Source: PFL25 sp046260155 (GTDB lineage: Bacteria > Chloroflexota > Anaerolineae > Anaerolineales > UBA4823). Taken from it: a DNA stretch of 64,000 nt. The stretch's first letter is position 1, and each line of letters begins with the position of its first letter. A program made the position numbers and the translations under genes. Shown here piece by piece: positions 18,510 through 27,932 of this stretch. The stretch lies in assembly GCA_046260155.1 (NCBI GenBank), contig JBJYXV010000045.1, positions 68,554 to 132,553 of the forward strand, written 5' to 3'. The notes under the pieces are model-generated. The model ran no database searches, had not been told where the DNA came from, and saw only the letters and a program-made list of their open reading frames with translations.

Positions 18510-19077
18510 CAAGGTGCTCCCCACCGATCTGGTTGCTGCTGCTATCGGAGGAAATCTCCTCTTCTGGCAGCTCCGGGGCTTTATCCTTATGGCGCTCCTG
18601 CGTCCATACCCCATACAGTAAAACGATTACACCCAATGTGATGGATAGATCAGCCACGTTGAATACTGGAAACCTCCAGATCGAGACATAATCTGTTACC
18701 CACCCAATCGTTATGCGGTCAATCAAGTTGCCTAGTGCACCACCAAATTCCAATGCCATCGCCAGCCTCAGCGTCCAATCATCCCTCGGTACGCGGGGGA
18801 AATAGTAAACGATCGCGATGGCGACAACCACGGCTAAAATCGCAATAAAATCTCCCAGCGCAGGCAGCACCCCGAATGCTGCTCCTGTATTTTTCCAATT
18901 AACGATGCGCGCATACGGTTCAAGCCATGCCCACGGCACCCACCATTCTCCCAAAGGGATATTTGTCCTGACCAGAGCTTTTGTAACTTGATCCAGTAAG
19001 ATGATCGCGCCGCCAACCCCGAAAAGGGTTAAATAATCTCGCAAGTAGTTTGGTGAAGATTTTGTCGTTGGTTTCAT
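18502..19077 (-). CDS. lspA: Lipoprotein signal peptidase II
   Basis: Inner-membrane aspartyl protease that removes signal peptides from lipoproteins such as the CapA-like and ModA proteins of this window. Four membrane segments; motifs LLDQVTKALV, NTGAAFGVLP, GNLIDRITIG and FNVADLSI, with the catalytic pair D120 and D143. Start uncertain: ATG 19077 gives 191 aa; an ATG at 19110 would overlap the upstream gene by 23 bp. Neither has a clear ribosome site. A charged C-terminal tail of about 30 residues (TQERHKDKAPELPEEE) extends past the usual end. Confidence 0.93.
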   Translation of the reverse strand: MKPTTKSSPNYLRDYLTLFGVGGAIILLDQVTKALVRTNIPLGEWWVPWAWLEPYARIVNWKNTGAAFGVLPALGDFIAILAVVVAIAIVYYFPRVPRDDWTLRLAMALEFGGALGNLIDRITIGWVTDYVSIWRFPVFNVADLSITLGVIVLLYGVWTQERHKDKAPELPEEEISSDSSSNQIGGEHLGD

Positions 19078-19087
19078 GGGGTAGATT

Positions 19088-19627
19088 TTACTCGATGTTG
19101 CAGGGATCATGTCTGATCACGGGTGACATTTTCTGGTATTCCACCCGTGCTTCCCCGTAAACTGGAAGTTTTCGATGTAGTTCGTCCATCTCTTCGACGG
19201 ATTTAAACCATACCAAGTGGGCTGCACAATGTGATCCCTTGTTCCTGCAATCACTCGCTCCAAAACCAGGTACTGGGATTTCCGCACCAGGCAGCTGACG
19301 TATACATCGGGCCCATTCGCACTCCAGGTGCTCTCTCGAAATCAGATAAAAATACCCGCTCACTGCAGTTATCCATCTCAACCAATCGATGTGCCAATGC
19401 AATCGCTCACTTCTTCTCATGTGGCGACCCAAACGGCCTCGCAAACCACCCGCTCCTTGAGCACTGCCAATATATAAATATTCACCCTGAGGAAGAGTAA
19501 ATTCCCCCAGCTTTCCAACCCGAATGTTTTGTTGGGAATTCAAATGCAGATGCAGTATATAAGTTCCAGGTGACGTGGGTAAAGTGCCAGTTGGTTGATC
19601 TGAGCTCGTCTGGTAGCTATCGGCCAT
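19088..19627 (-). CDS. DUF123 / GIY-YIG-related protein
   Basis: The core (about residues 20-150) matches the DUF123 family: GTYILHLHL, IRVGKLGEFTLPQGEYLYIG, GGLRGRLGRHMR, RLHWHIDWL and a closing GFGASDCRNKGSHCAAHLVW segment. The GEYLYIG strand followed by basic helices relates the family to GIY-YIG nucleases. Some archaeal homologues are fused to endonuclease III, which hints at DNA metabolism, but no function is established. It heads the minus-strand run and sits 10 bp before the chosen lspA start. Confidence 0.85.
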   Translation of the reverse strand: MADSYQTSSDQPTGTLPTSPGTYILHLHLNSQQNIRVGKLGEFTLPQGEYLYIGSAQGAGGLRGRLGRHMRRSERLHWHIDWLRWITAVSGYFYLISREHLECEWARCIRQLPGAEIPVPGFGASDCRNKGSHCAAHLVWFKSVEEMDELHRKLPVYGEARVEYQKMSPVIRHDPCNIE

Positions 19628-19696
19628 TAGGTTAGCGAGTAAATTGCTGATGACTTCAGCGATTCCATGATAGGTATATTCACTTATTTACATTGA

Positions 19697-19724
19697 ATTG
19701 TACGCTGATTTTTTTACTTGTAGA
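19697..19724 (-). promoter_or_regulatory. Candidate sigma-70 promoter for the 19627-9622 run
   Basis: On the minus strand, TCTACA (19724-19719), a 16-bp spacer, then TACAAT (19702-19697), about 70 nt before ATG 19627. The rest of the 19628-19861 gap shows nothing else I can assign. Only a consensus match. Confidence 0.35.
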
Positions 19725-19861
19725 CCGTTTCGACTATCATGTCGTGGAAATTAGAAACCCAATTAACTTCAGTGGTATTGGTTGAAGGTGCCGCCCGATG
19801 CGCAGACAGTTAAATCCCGGCCGCGAATTGCACTAACTCTGGAAACCATAGGCCACGGTAA

Positions 19862-20698
19862 TTACAGATCTCTTCTGCTGAATAATCTGACGGCCAGCAG
19901 TAGAGCCAGGATGGCATAGATCATTCCATAGATAACCATCAGCAGGCTGGGCATGGAGGCAGCAGTAAAAGGAGAAATACCCAACGCACTCACTATCGGG
20001 GATTGCATCTCATAAGCCGCTCGTTTCCAGAGAGCTTCACTGGGGATCAGCAAGCTCGATACAATCCCCACATTGACCGCAGTTTGATTTTGGACATACG
20101 ATCCGAATTGCTCAATCCAACCCCCGACAAAAGCGATCCCAAACATTCCAAAAACCATCACACCATTCGCCAGAGTTGATAATACCGCCCCCCCGGCGAG
20201 CGAAACCCCGAGCAGTAGAACAGCATTCATCCACATGAGCCCCAAACCGCGCAGCACATTTGGTGCAAGGTAATCCGAAATGAAATAGACCAATACGATC
20301 GTACCACCTGCCATTAGCAGTAGGTAGAGGGATAACATGCCCACAAATCCTAACCATTTCCCTAATACGATTTCCCATCGCTGCACTGGTTTGGATACCA
20401 GGGTATGAATCGTTCCAGAAGCGATCTCTCCGGAAAGCGTATCCACCGAAGTCAAGACCACCATCGTGGATGTAAGGAAATTGACGACATACAAACCTGC
20501 CATGAAGAGAAAACTGCGTATCTGGTTGAGCTCCAGCAAACCCGGTCCGAACTGCGATCGGGTGGTCTCCTGGTCAACATAATAAAAACCCAATGCATAA
20601 ATCACCAGGTAGATCAATCCCAATACGAGTGCAGCGAGCAGGATCCTGCGCCGTGCTGCTTCCCGGAAAGTGAGCCGCGCCATCACAAGTATCGTCAT
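19862..20698 (-). CDS. ABC-2 type transporter permease
   Basis: Six membrane segments in the ABC-2/NosY-like pattern with the EVSGEIASGTIHTLVSKPV-like conserved stretch after segment two (here SVDTLSGEIASGTIHTLVSK, about residues 83-102), typical of bacterial efflux permeases. The start overlaps the stop of the ATPase gene by 4 bp, so the two form one exporter. Substrate not deducible. Length 278 aa. Confidence 0.88.
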   Translation of the reverse strand: MTILVMARLTFREAARRRILLAALVLGLIYLVIYALGFYYVDQETTRSQFGPGLLELNQIRSFLFMAGLYVVNFLTSTMVVLTSVDTLSGEIASGTIHTLVSKPVQRWEIVLGKWLGFVGMLSLYLLLMAGGTIVLVYFISDYLAPNVLRGLGLMWMNAVLLLGVSLAGGAVLSTLANGVMVFGMFGIAFVGGWIEQFGSYVQNQTAVNVGIVSSLLIPSEALWKRAAYEMQSPIVSALGISPFTAASMPSLLMVIYGMIYAILALLLAVRLFSRRDL

Positions 20699-21612
20699 AA
20701 GCCGCCCTCGGTTCCTACTACCTGGATAAAAAGGTCTTCCAGCGAGAGCTGCTTCGGACGAATTGCGTAAACATCAACTCCTTGTTCAACCAGGAAGCGG
20801 TTGATATTCGGCATATCTGCTTCTGAAGAGAGAGTCATAGAGAGATGATCGCCATCTGAACGCACATTCTCTCCCCAGCGGGCAAGGCCATCAATCACGG
20901 CTTGGTTGATATTACGCGCCCGTATTTCGACAGTGAATTCACCTTCCACCAGGGATTGCAGAGAATTCGTGGTCAGCACCTCACCCTGGCGGATGAACGC
21001 CACTCTGTCACAGGTGATCTCCACTTCGCTCAGCAGGTGAGAATTGAGGAAAACGGTCGTCCCGCGGTCGCTCAGCTCCCGGATAATATCGCGCACCAGC
21101 CGCCGCCCTACCGGGTCTAGGCCGGAGGTGGGTTCGTCAAGAAAAACTAAGTCGGGTTCATTAAGCAGTGCCTGAGCAAGACCAATACGCTGCAGCATAC
21201 CCTTTGAAAAAGTGCGCAGCTTCTTCCCAGAGTGGTTGCCCAATCCAACCTGTTCCAGGAGTTCAGGTACCCGCACATTGAGTACAGGAGCTGGTAACTG
21301 GTAAAGATTCCCATGCAGTCTCAGGAATTCTTCAGCAGTCAGCCACTCATGGAAACGGAAGTGTTCAGGCAGAAAACCAACTTTTTCCCTCGAGTGATGG
21401 TCACCAATCGGAGCACCAAGGACCTGGCCGCTTCCCGAAGTGGGAGAGATCAAGCCCAAAAGCATCTTAACGGCGGTTGTTTTACCGGCTCCGTTCGGAC
21501 CCAAGAATCCAAACACCTCACCCGGCTCCACATCCAGAGTTAAATTTACGACGGCTAGTTTATCCCCGAATGCTTTGGTTAATGCCTGGGTGCTGATTGC
21601 TGCGGTCATCAC
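20695..21612 (-). CDS. ABC transporter ATP-binding protein
   Basis: Energises the adjacent permease. Walker A GFLGPNGAGKTTAVKML (about residues 34-50), signature LRTFSKGMLQRIGLAQALL (SKGM replaces the common LSGGQ, as is usual in ABC-2 exporters), Walker B DLVFLDEPTSGLDPVG and switch-His strand TVFLNSHLL. The C-terminal 70 residues form the accessory domain found in drug and lipid exporters of the CcmA/NatA type. Length 305 aa. Confidence 0.92.
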   Translation of the reverse strand: MMTAAISTQALTKAFGDKLAVVNLTLDVEPGEVFGFLGPNGAGKTTAVKMLLGLISPTSGSGQVLGAPIGDHHSREKVGFLPEHFRFHEWLTAEEFLRLHGNLYQLPAPVLNVRVPELLEQVGLGNHSGKKLRTFSKGMLQRIGLAQALLNEPDLVFLDEPTSGLDPVGRRLVRDIIRELSDRGTTVFLNSHLLSEVEITCDRVAFIRQGEVLTTNSLQSLVEGEFTVEIRARNINQAVIDGLARWGENVRSDGDHLSMTLSSEADMPNINRFLVEQGVDVYAIRPKQLSLEDLFIQVVGTEGGL

Positions 21613-21650
21613 AGGGATTGCTCACATTCCAAGTTCGAAAATAACAAAGA

Positions 21651-21673
21651 CGTGAAACGCGATGCGTTTCACG
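21651..21673 (-). terminator. Terminator hairpin after the anti-sigma gene
   Basis: A 10-bp perfect stem, CGTGAAACGC with complement, and a 3-nt loop. On the minus strand it is followed by TCTTTGTTATTTT, so it most likely ends the sigma/anti-sigma transcript before the ABC genes. The arm half-sequence TTTCACG is repeated just beside it. Confidence 0.6.
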
Positions 21674-21708
21674 TTTCACGCCTTTCGTTTACTGATTATG
21701 ATTTTACC

Positions 21709-22887
21709 TTACTCCAGGGAGTTACCAAGGTCCAGTCCTGACTCGGCATTTCCGGGACCACCGAGCGCATAGACGATGCCATCCTTGATCCAGATTATCA
21801 GGAAGTGTGGAAAATATGTGCCCTCGGAATCCATAATCAAGGTTCCATTCACCCCATCCACATAGATTTCTTGATATTCCGTATTGTATTTGGGTATCGG
21901 GACCACGAGCGTGGTTGTCCAATCCACATTCTGGCTGAATTGAGCTGCTTCTTCAGGGGACATGCCCAGGACCTGCAGGTATATCTCGCCAAGACTGCCG
22001 ATGTCGAGTCCAGGTGGGGCACTGATCTCCGGACTGGGAAACTGGGTCAGGGTAACACATTCGCTTAAATCTGGAATTGGACTATCCGGATCAACTCCAG
22101 CTTCACGAATTCTTTCCGGAGAGACATCACAGGATCCGAAAGTTAATTCAACGACAGCAGGCACTTCAAACGATACTTCAGAACCGTCCAGCTCGGCCGG
22201 CAGCTCCAGGTCTGAGAAACCAATTTCATCGATCACTGCCTGCACTTTCGGCAGGTCAACCAGCATTGAAACCCGGGCTCCTGGTTGAACGATGAGCGGT
22301 GGATCTTCTCCGGCAACCGATGGCAATCGCACTGAGAAGCCAGCCAAATCGCTGGCTTCCGCTTTTCCCGTTACCTCCTGCATCTCACCATATTCTTCGA
22401 ATTCAATATCTTCAGCGACCAGGTATTCGAAACCGGATGCCGTACTCAACTGGTCTTCGATTTGATCCGGATCGACCCGGATGATGGTGAACTGCTCGAC
22501 GCGGAACAAGCCCAAGAAGCTGCTGCCAATAGCTCTTACCTGGGGGAAGAGCAGCGCAATTGCCAGCACCGTAACAGTAACAGCTGCCGTCCACGCAAAT
22601 CGGTGCTTCCGGTTGAACAGTCGCTTGAAGATACTTGGAGATCCCTTCACAGGGTAACGCTGTTCAAGGAGGGTATACGCCTGGCGGGAAGATCGCCCAG
22701 CCTCATCATCCCGGGGATCAAGAACTGATAGCTGCTTCCTCGTATACTCCCCTGATGGGAATAGCTGATCAAGCTTTTCCTGGCAGGTCAGGCATTCAGC
22801 TAGATGTTCTGCAATCCGTGATAAGTCTGGATTGACAGCATCACCGGTGCAATAAGATCTGATTTCTTCTGCTGATAAATGCATCAT
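21709..22887 (-). CDS. Anti-sigma factor with zinc-finger-like N-terminus and extracytoplasmic domain
   Basis: The N-terminal 45 residues carry the anti-sigma zinc-binding pattern with RIAEHLAECLTCQEKL (HxxxCxxC). One membrane segment (about residues 95-115, AAVTVTVLAIALLFPQV) separates a cytoplasmic part from an extracytoplasmic domain of about 275 residues with no motif I recognise. Expected role: hold the co-encoded ECF sigma factor until an envelope signal is sensed. The ATG overlaps the sigma stop by 4 bp; a second ATG three bases on is equally good. Length 392 aa. Confidence 0.85.
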   Translation of the reverse strand: MMHLSAEEIRSYCTGDAVNPDLSRIAEHLAECLTCQEKLDQLFPSGEYTRKQLSVLDPRDDEAGRSSRQAYTLLEQRYPVKGSPSIFKRLFNRKHRFAWTAAVTVTVLAIALLFPQVRAIGSSFLGLFRVEQFTIIRVDPDQIEDQLSTASGFEYLVAEDIEFEEYGEMQEVTGKAEASDLAGFSVRLPSVAGEDPPLIVQPGARVSMLVDLPKVQAVIDEIGFSDLELPAELDGSEVSFEVPAVVELTFGSCDVSPERIREAGVDPDSPIPDLSECVTLTQFPSPEISAPPGLDIGSLGEIYLQVLGMSPEEAAQFSQNVDWTTTLVVPIPKYNTEYQEIYVDGVNGTLIMDSEGTYFPHFLIIWIKDGIVYALGGPGNAESGLDLGNSLE

Positions 22888-23429
22888 CCTCCTCCTTCAA
22901 ATTGGTCAAAGAGCGCTTTAAACTCATCTTGAGCCCGGGCAAGAGATTTGCCTACCGATGATGGTTTCATCTTCAGCACCGCAGCCAGCTCAGCATAGTT
23001 CAATCCCGAATAACGTAGAACCAGTAATTTGGCTGAACGGGGTTTCATTTGGGCGAGTACGGATTGAACTGCTCTCCGCCGTTCAGCAATCATGAGCTCC
23101 TGCTCCGGTCCAGGTGGAATTTTCACCTCATTAAGCTGCATACCGGCCTCAACCTCGTAATGCGAGCGCCTCTTCCTGGCTCGCAGGGCGTTATATCCCA
23201 GGTTAACCGCCACCCGGTAAAGCCACCCGCTCAGGTTATCTTCTTTCGCAGGAGGTTTACGGTAATACTGCCAGAAGGTCTCCAAAGCCAGGTCCTGCGC
23301 CTGGTCCCCATCACCCACCAGTCGGAATATCACATTGTAGACCCGGGACCAGTGCTCTGCAAAAAGGTCCTCGAATTCAAACTCAAGGCTTTGTGCTTTG
23401 ATATTGATATTTCTTGATGTCACATTCAT
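22884..23429 (-). CDS. ECF-type RNA polymerase sigma-70 factor
   Basis: Region 2 (about residues 20-90: EDLFAEHWSRVYNVIFRLV, DQAQDLALETFWQYYR, GWLYRVAVNLGYNALRARKR) and region 4 (about 115-170: RSAKLLVLRYSGLNYAELA, SSVGKSLARAQDEF) are both clear with no extra domains, which is the ECF layout. It is co-transcribed with its probable anti-sigma factor and divergent from the giant kinase gene, which might be one of its targets. No strong ribosome site lies before ATG 23429. Target promoter sequence unknown. Confidence 0.9.
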   Translation of the reverse strand: MNVTSRNINIKAQSLEFEFEDLFAEHWSRVYNVIFRLVGDGDQAQDLALETFWQYYRKPPAKEDNLSGWLYRVAVNLGYNALRARKRRSHYEVEAGMQLNEVKIPPGPEQELMIAERRRAVQSVLAQMKPRSAKLLVLRYSGLNYAELAAVLKMKPSSVGKSLARAQDEFKALFDQFEGGG

Positions 23430-23550
23430 CAGTGTAACCTAAGAGCCTTAGCTTGCGCGCTCATTAACATAAACACCGCTCAAAATGAATATGTGACAGT
23501 TTGCTCGATTTTCCGCCCTGAAGGCTCTATCGATATTCGTGACCCAGAAT

Positions 23551-23577
23551 TTGAAAAAATATTTCCTATTATATAAT
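23551..23577 (+). promoter_or_regulatory. Candidate promoter for the kinase-AAA-TPR gene
   Basis: TTGAAA (23551-23556) and TATAAT (23572-23577) with a 15-bp spacer (16 if the -35 is read as TTTGAA), 57 bp before ATG 23635. The spacer is short, so this is a consensus match only. The 205-bp gap also has to serve the divergent sigma gene. Confidence 0.4.
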
Positions 23578-23634
23578 TAGGTCATATTAAACACAATTTG
23601 TATCATTCCATATATTTCACCCAAAGTTTTCGGA

Positions 23635-26600
23635 ATGGAAAAAATACCACAGTTTCCAACTCCATTAGAACCAGCAAACTGGATCGGAAAAACAATTAAT
23701 GGACGCTACCTGATCGCTGAGCAGCTGGGCCAGGGGGGTATGGGGACAGTTTATCTTGCCCATGATTCAATATTGGACCGGGAAGTGGCATTGAAAGTAA
23801 TCACATCTGTAAGGCTTGGAGCTGAAAGCCGTTCTCGCTTGCTGACCGAAGCCCGGACCGTAGCGAAATTAGCTCACCCCAACATTGTCATCGTCTTTGA
23901 TGCCGGAGAGGTTGATCACCAAGCTTACGTGGTCATGGAATACATTCAGGGCAAAACACTTGGAGAGACCTCCATTGACGGGTTTAAAGCGATCGTTGAT
24001 ATCGCCAAACAAATCTGTACTGCGCTCCAATATGCTCATGACCAGGGCATCATCCACCGGGACCTGAAGCCCGAAAATGTGATCATTCAGCCTGATGGCG
24101 TACTGCGCCTGATGGACTTTGGCCTCGCGATTTCTACTACTTCACGCTTGACTGATAGCGGCTTGATCATGGGAACGGTAGCATATATGTCCCCAGAACA
24201 AGCTTTTGGTTATCAGCTCACCCCGGCATCAGATTTATATTCTCTGGGGGTAATGCTCTATGAATTGACAACCCGAAAACTGCCCTTTGAGGCAGAAGAT
24301 GCTTTAGCTGTCATCACCCAACACATCCATGCGCCGGCCGTTCCCCCCCGGGCGATAAACGAACTTATCCCATCAAATCTCAACGCCCTGATCCTTTCCC
24401 TGATGGAAAAAGACCCCCTTGCGCGCCCTGGGTCAGCAGGTGAAGTCCTAGAATTATTAGCACAGCATGATTTCCTTGCCCAGGAGAGGCCTGTGGAGCA
24501 GGATTTCACGGTTCTAGATCGGATCGTGCGCGGTCGGATGATCGGCAGGCAGGCAGAACTCGAGGAAGCCAAGCTCCTCTGGCGCAGGGTAATCGCGGGC
24601 CAGGGACAGGTACTGCTGATCAGCGGGGAGCCGGGGATCGGTAAGACACGCATGATGCGCGAGGTCATCACCAATGCTGAAGTAACCGGCGGGACCTCGC
24701 TTCTTGGGGAATGCTATGCAGAAACCAGTACCCCATATGGTGCATTTTCGCAGATCACGCGCCAGGCATTAAATACCCTGTCAAAGGATGGCTTGGATAT
24801 ACCAGAGGCAGTTCTTGATGACCTCTTGTCATTAACTCCAGATCTACGCTACAGATTCCCTCATATCCAACTCAATCCCAAATTAGACCCAGAATCCGAA
24901 CAGCAGCGCTTATTTGAAAATATGGTTTTCCTTTATAGTATGCTCGCAAGAAAATCACCGCTTTTGTTGGTTGTTGACGACGCGCACTGGGCTGACAGCG
25001 GTTCAGTAGCCATGTTGCATCATCTGGTCCGTCGCACTCACAATCTACCCGTGATGATCCTGGCAACTTACCGGGAGGTGGAACTAAAAGGATCTCGCCC
25101 CTTTAATGAAATGCTGATTGATCTCAACCGCCAGCGCCTCGGATATCGCATTAAACTCGACCGCTTGGATCGGGAGGCAACTGGTGAATTACTCAAAGCG
25201 ATCTTTGCTGAAGAGATCAGTAACGAATTCCTGGATGGCATCTATCGTGAGACAAATGGCAATCCATTCTTCATCGAAGAAATCTGCCGGGCATTGATTG
25301 ACACCGGGGCAGTTTACTTTGAGGACAGGGCATGGCAACGACTCGACATGCAGGAATTGGAGATCCCGCAAGGTGTGCAGGTAGCGGTTGAAAGCCGCCT
25401 TATCAAATTACCAAAAGAACACCAGGATGTGCTGCGCATGGCATCCATCATTGGCCGCGAGTTCAGCTTTGATGTACTCTCTGCTGCCCTCGATCTTGAT
25501 GAGGATATCATCATCGATGGACTCGAAGCGGCGGAATCCGCACAAATGATCGAAGAGATTAACGGATTTGGGGATGTGACCTTCAGATTTGTGCATGCCC
25601 TGGTTCCCAATGCAATCGCGGATTCAGTACGCACCCTGCGCCGTCGCAAGCTTCACAGGCGGGTAGCTAATGCAGTTGCTGCCATAAATCCGCAAGATTA
25701 TGAAAACCTGGCCTACCATTTCAGCGAAGCTGGTGAAGATTCGCAAGCGATAAAGTATTACTCATTGGCTGGTGAACGAGCAGCAGAAGCTTATACCAAC
25801 CAGGATGCAGAAAAATACCTTCAGTCCGCCCTGGATCTGGTTGAAGATGATCGCCAACGAGCTTCATTGTTGGCCAGGCTGGGTCTCGCCCAAGCTCACC
25901 AGAACAAATATCAAGCTGCCCTGGAAACCTGGCACACGGCAATCGAAATCTATTCCAGTTTAGATGAATTGGACCAGGTGGCGGAATTATTTGCCCGCTC
26001 AATCAGGACTACATGGGATAACGGCGAGACAAAAGCCAGCCTGGCTCTGGCTCAAAATAGTTTATCCACACTCCAGGGCGCATCAGAAGGTCCAGGTTTA
26101 GCAAACTTGTTGGCAGAATATTCAAGAGCCTGCTACTTCAACGGTTTAATAGACGAAAGTAAAGAGTTTGGGCAACGCAGCTTGGAGATGGCAGAAAAAC
26201 TCCACCTGACCGATATCCAGGTTGATTCATTGACTACTTTGGGGACGATCGCCTGGAATTCAAAAGACCTTTCCGCACAATTGCTGGAAAAAGCTGCCCA
26301 GATGGCCGATACGGCGAACCTGCCCCGCCGGGCTACCCGGGCTCACAACAATTTGGCGATCCTGTATCTGCGGCAATTTTCAGATTACAACCGGGCTATG
26401 GACCATATGCAGCAAGCCGCTCAAATCGCTCACCAAATCGGCGATCGCGATGGTGAATTATTCTTCAGGTCAAACCTGGGAATGTGGATGCTCTTAAAAG
26501 GACGCATCAGGGAAATCGAGGATATGCTTCCAGAACTAGAGGAATTAAAAGAATCTTTACCGGATGTAGGTGCTGGAAACCTGGGCTTTGAACAACTTTA

Positions 26601-27222
26601 TAATACCTGGCTTGCCTGCAGAGGTGAATTTAATCAAGCACTTGAATTTGCTCAAAGTAGCAGGGGGAAAGTACGCCAATTGGGTGACCTGCAGAGATTG
26701 GAATCAATCCTTGTAATCATCACACTGGTTTCGATCATCACGGGTGATTTTGATCCTGCGAATTCTGCTGCAGAGGAGTTAGTTCAACTTGCCGAAAAGG
26801 AGGCAGCTTCCAAAGCGCAGGCTTTTGGCATTTCGTCCATAATATTCAGCCGAATTGGAGAACTTACTCTGGCTCGAACCCGGTATCAACAAGCATCTGA
26901 GAACTTTGAGAATCCCGAAAAAGGTGTATTTGATCGACAGTATATCTATTGGGCTGAGGCGGAATTATTTCTTGCTGAACATAAATGGGGACAAGCCTGG
27001 GAAGTATTCGAGTATCTGCATGCTTTTCTCGAACACGAAGATTTTCCCTGGCACGCAAATCTCTACCTTACTATGTGGGGGTTCGCACTCCTGGAGCACG
27101 GCACACTGCATCAGAAAGCCAGAGCAAAGAGACTGCTAACTGAAGCTTGTGAGAATTTTCAAGCCATGGGGGCTGAAGGATTTGTTGACCTGATCGCATC
27201 CAGGCTGGTTGATGATGCTTGA
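23635..27222 (+). CDS. Ser/Thr protein kinase fused to AAA ATPase and TPR repeats
   Basis: Three parts. A PknB-like kinase (about residues 25-290): GQGGMGTVYLAHD loop, catalytic IIHRDLKPENVII (around 140), DFGLAIS metal site and MSPEQAFGY, all catalytic residues present. An AAA_16/STAND-like ATPase (about 300-680): Walker A ISGEPGIGKTRMM (around 331) and Walker B LLVVDDAHWADSG (around 446). A helical TPR-rich region (about 690-1195). Such proteins are taken to phosphorylate targets under control of a ligand- or partner-sensing TPR platform. No membrane segment, so cytoplasmic. The ribosome site before ATG 23635 is weak. The gene is divergent from an ECF sigma operon. Substrates unknown. Confidence 0.9.
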   Translation: MEKIPQFPTPLEPANWIGKTINGRYLIAEQLGQGGMGTVYLAHDSILDREVALKVITSVRLGAESRSRLLTEARTVAKLAHPNIVIVFDAGEVDHQAYVVMEYIQGKTLGETSIDGFKAIVDIAKQICTALQYAHDQGIIHRDLKPENVIIQPDGVLRLMDFGLAISTTSRLTDSGLIMGTVAYMSPEQAFGYQLTPASDLYSLGVMLYELTTRKLPFEAEDALAVITQHIHAPAVPPRAINELIPSNLNALILSLMEKDPLARPGSAGEVLELLAQHDFLAQERPVEQDFTVLDRIVRGRMIGRQAELEEAKLLWRRVIAGQGQVLLISGEPGIGKTRMMREVITNAEVTGGTSLLGECYAETSTPYGAFSQITRQALNTLSKDGLDIPEAVLDDLLSLTPDLRYRFPHIQLNPKLDPESEQQRLFENMVFLYSMLARKSPLLLVVDDAHWADSGSVAMLHHLVRRTHNLPVMILATYREVELKGSRPFNEMLIDLNRQRLGYRIKLDRLDREATGELLKAIFAEEISNEFLDGIYRETNGNPFFIEEICRALIDTGAVYFEDRAWQRLDMQELEIPQGVQVAVESRLIKLPKEHQDVLRMASIIGREFSFDVLSAALDLDEDIIIDGLEAAESAQMIEEINGFGDVTFRFVHALVPNAIADSVRTLRRRKLHRRVANAVAAINPQDYENLAYHFSEAGEDSQAIKYYSLAGERAAEAYTNQDAEKYLQSALDLVEDDRQRASLLARLGLAQAHQNKYQAALETWHTAIEIYSSLDELDQVAELFARSIRTTWDNGETKASLALAQNSLSTLQGASEGPGLANLLAEYSRACYFNGLIDESKEFGQRSLEMAEKLHLTDIQVDSLTTLGTIAWNSKDLSAQLLEKAAQMADTANLPRRATRAHNNLAILYLRQFSDYNRAMDHMQQAAQIAHQIGDRDGELFFRSNLGMWMLLKGRIREIEDMLPELEELKESLPDVGAGNLGFEQLYNTWLACRGEFNQALEFAQSSRGKVRQLGDLQRLESILVIITLVSIITGDFDPANSAAEELVQLAEKEAASKAQAFGISSIIFSRIGELTLARTRYQQASENFENPEKGVFDRQYIYWAEAELFLAEHKWGQAWEVFEYLHAFLEHEDFPWHANLYLTMWGFALLEHGTLHQKARAKRLLTEACENFQAMGAEGFVDLIASRLVDDA

Positions 27223-27361
27223 ATACCAAGATTGAGGTCACTGAATCTTCGGCGATGAGTTTCCCCTTTTCTTATTGTCCCCTTCCACCAATTTCACCTT
27301 CTACGCAGAAAATTAATTTTTCGAATTTAATGGATGTTCTTTAACCAATAAGTCCAGCCAG

Positions 27362-27932
27362 CTAGCGACCCAGGATATTTACTAATGCCAGAGCATCATC
27401 AACCATCAAACAATCTGCTCCTAATGCAGGGATGAAGCGCATCACCAGCGGATTTTCAATGGCACCGAACAAAACAAACACTTCTCGCTCATCAGTATGA
27501 GCCTATCGAATCACCCATGGATTCAGGATAACCATCTCCACCATCGGGCAAAGAGCTCGGGCTTCGCTGGGTTGAGGAAACCTCAGATCAAACCCCCATA
27601 ATCCATACAATGGACTAACCTGAGGGTCCGGGTTGATAATTTGTATCTTTTTCAGCACACCTGGATCAAAAGATTGGACCAGTGTTTCCTGGATAGAATC
27701 CCCCTCCGTGATTGTTTCTGCCATCCGTGATCCGATTCCCGGATACAGGTGCGGTGATTTCGCTTCGGGTAAGATGCCGATACCGACTTCACTTGCTTAA
27801 GTTATCACCTCATCAAAAGTAGGCACCTGTTCACCATTTTCGGCATCTAAGGCGCGGATTTCTTAAAAAGTCAAATCGTCCCTGACATCATGATTTTGCT
27901 CAACAGGAGCGTTGATCACCAACTCTATCAGA
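27362..27932 (-). pseudogene. Glycerophosphodiester phosphodiesterase (GDPD) remnant
   Basis: One minus-strand frame reads through this gap with GDPD-like content but three in-frame stops: TAA at 27863-27865, TAA at 27797-27799 and TAG at 27503-27505; it ends in TAG at 27362-27364. Fragments in order: EQNHDVRDDLTF, EIRALDAENGEQVPTFDEVI, EVGIGILPEAKSPHLYPGIG, QETLVQSFDPGVLKKIQ and GADCLMVDDALALVNI. These match the family's HD strand, the ExIxK strand, the SFD motif and the C-terminal GxDxxxTD region, with the final TD changed to VDD. The first 40 or so residues, with the HRG motif, are absent because the remnant begins directly at the ileS stop. No frameshift is needed, so decay is by point mutation plus loss of the 5' end. 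The 27223-27361 gap holds nothing I can assign. Confidence 0.75.
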
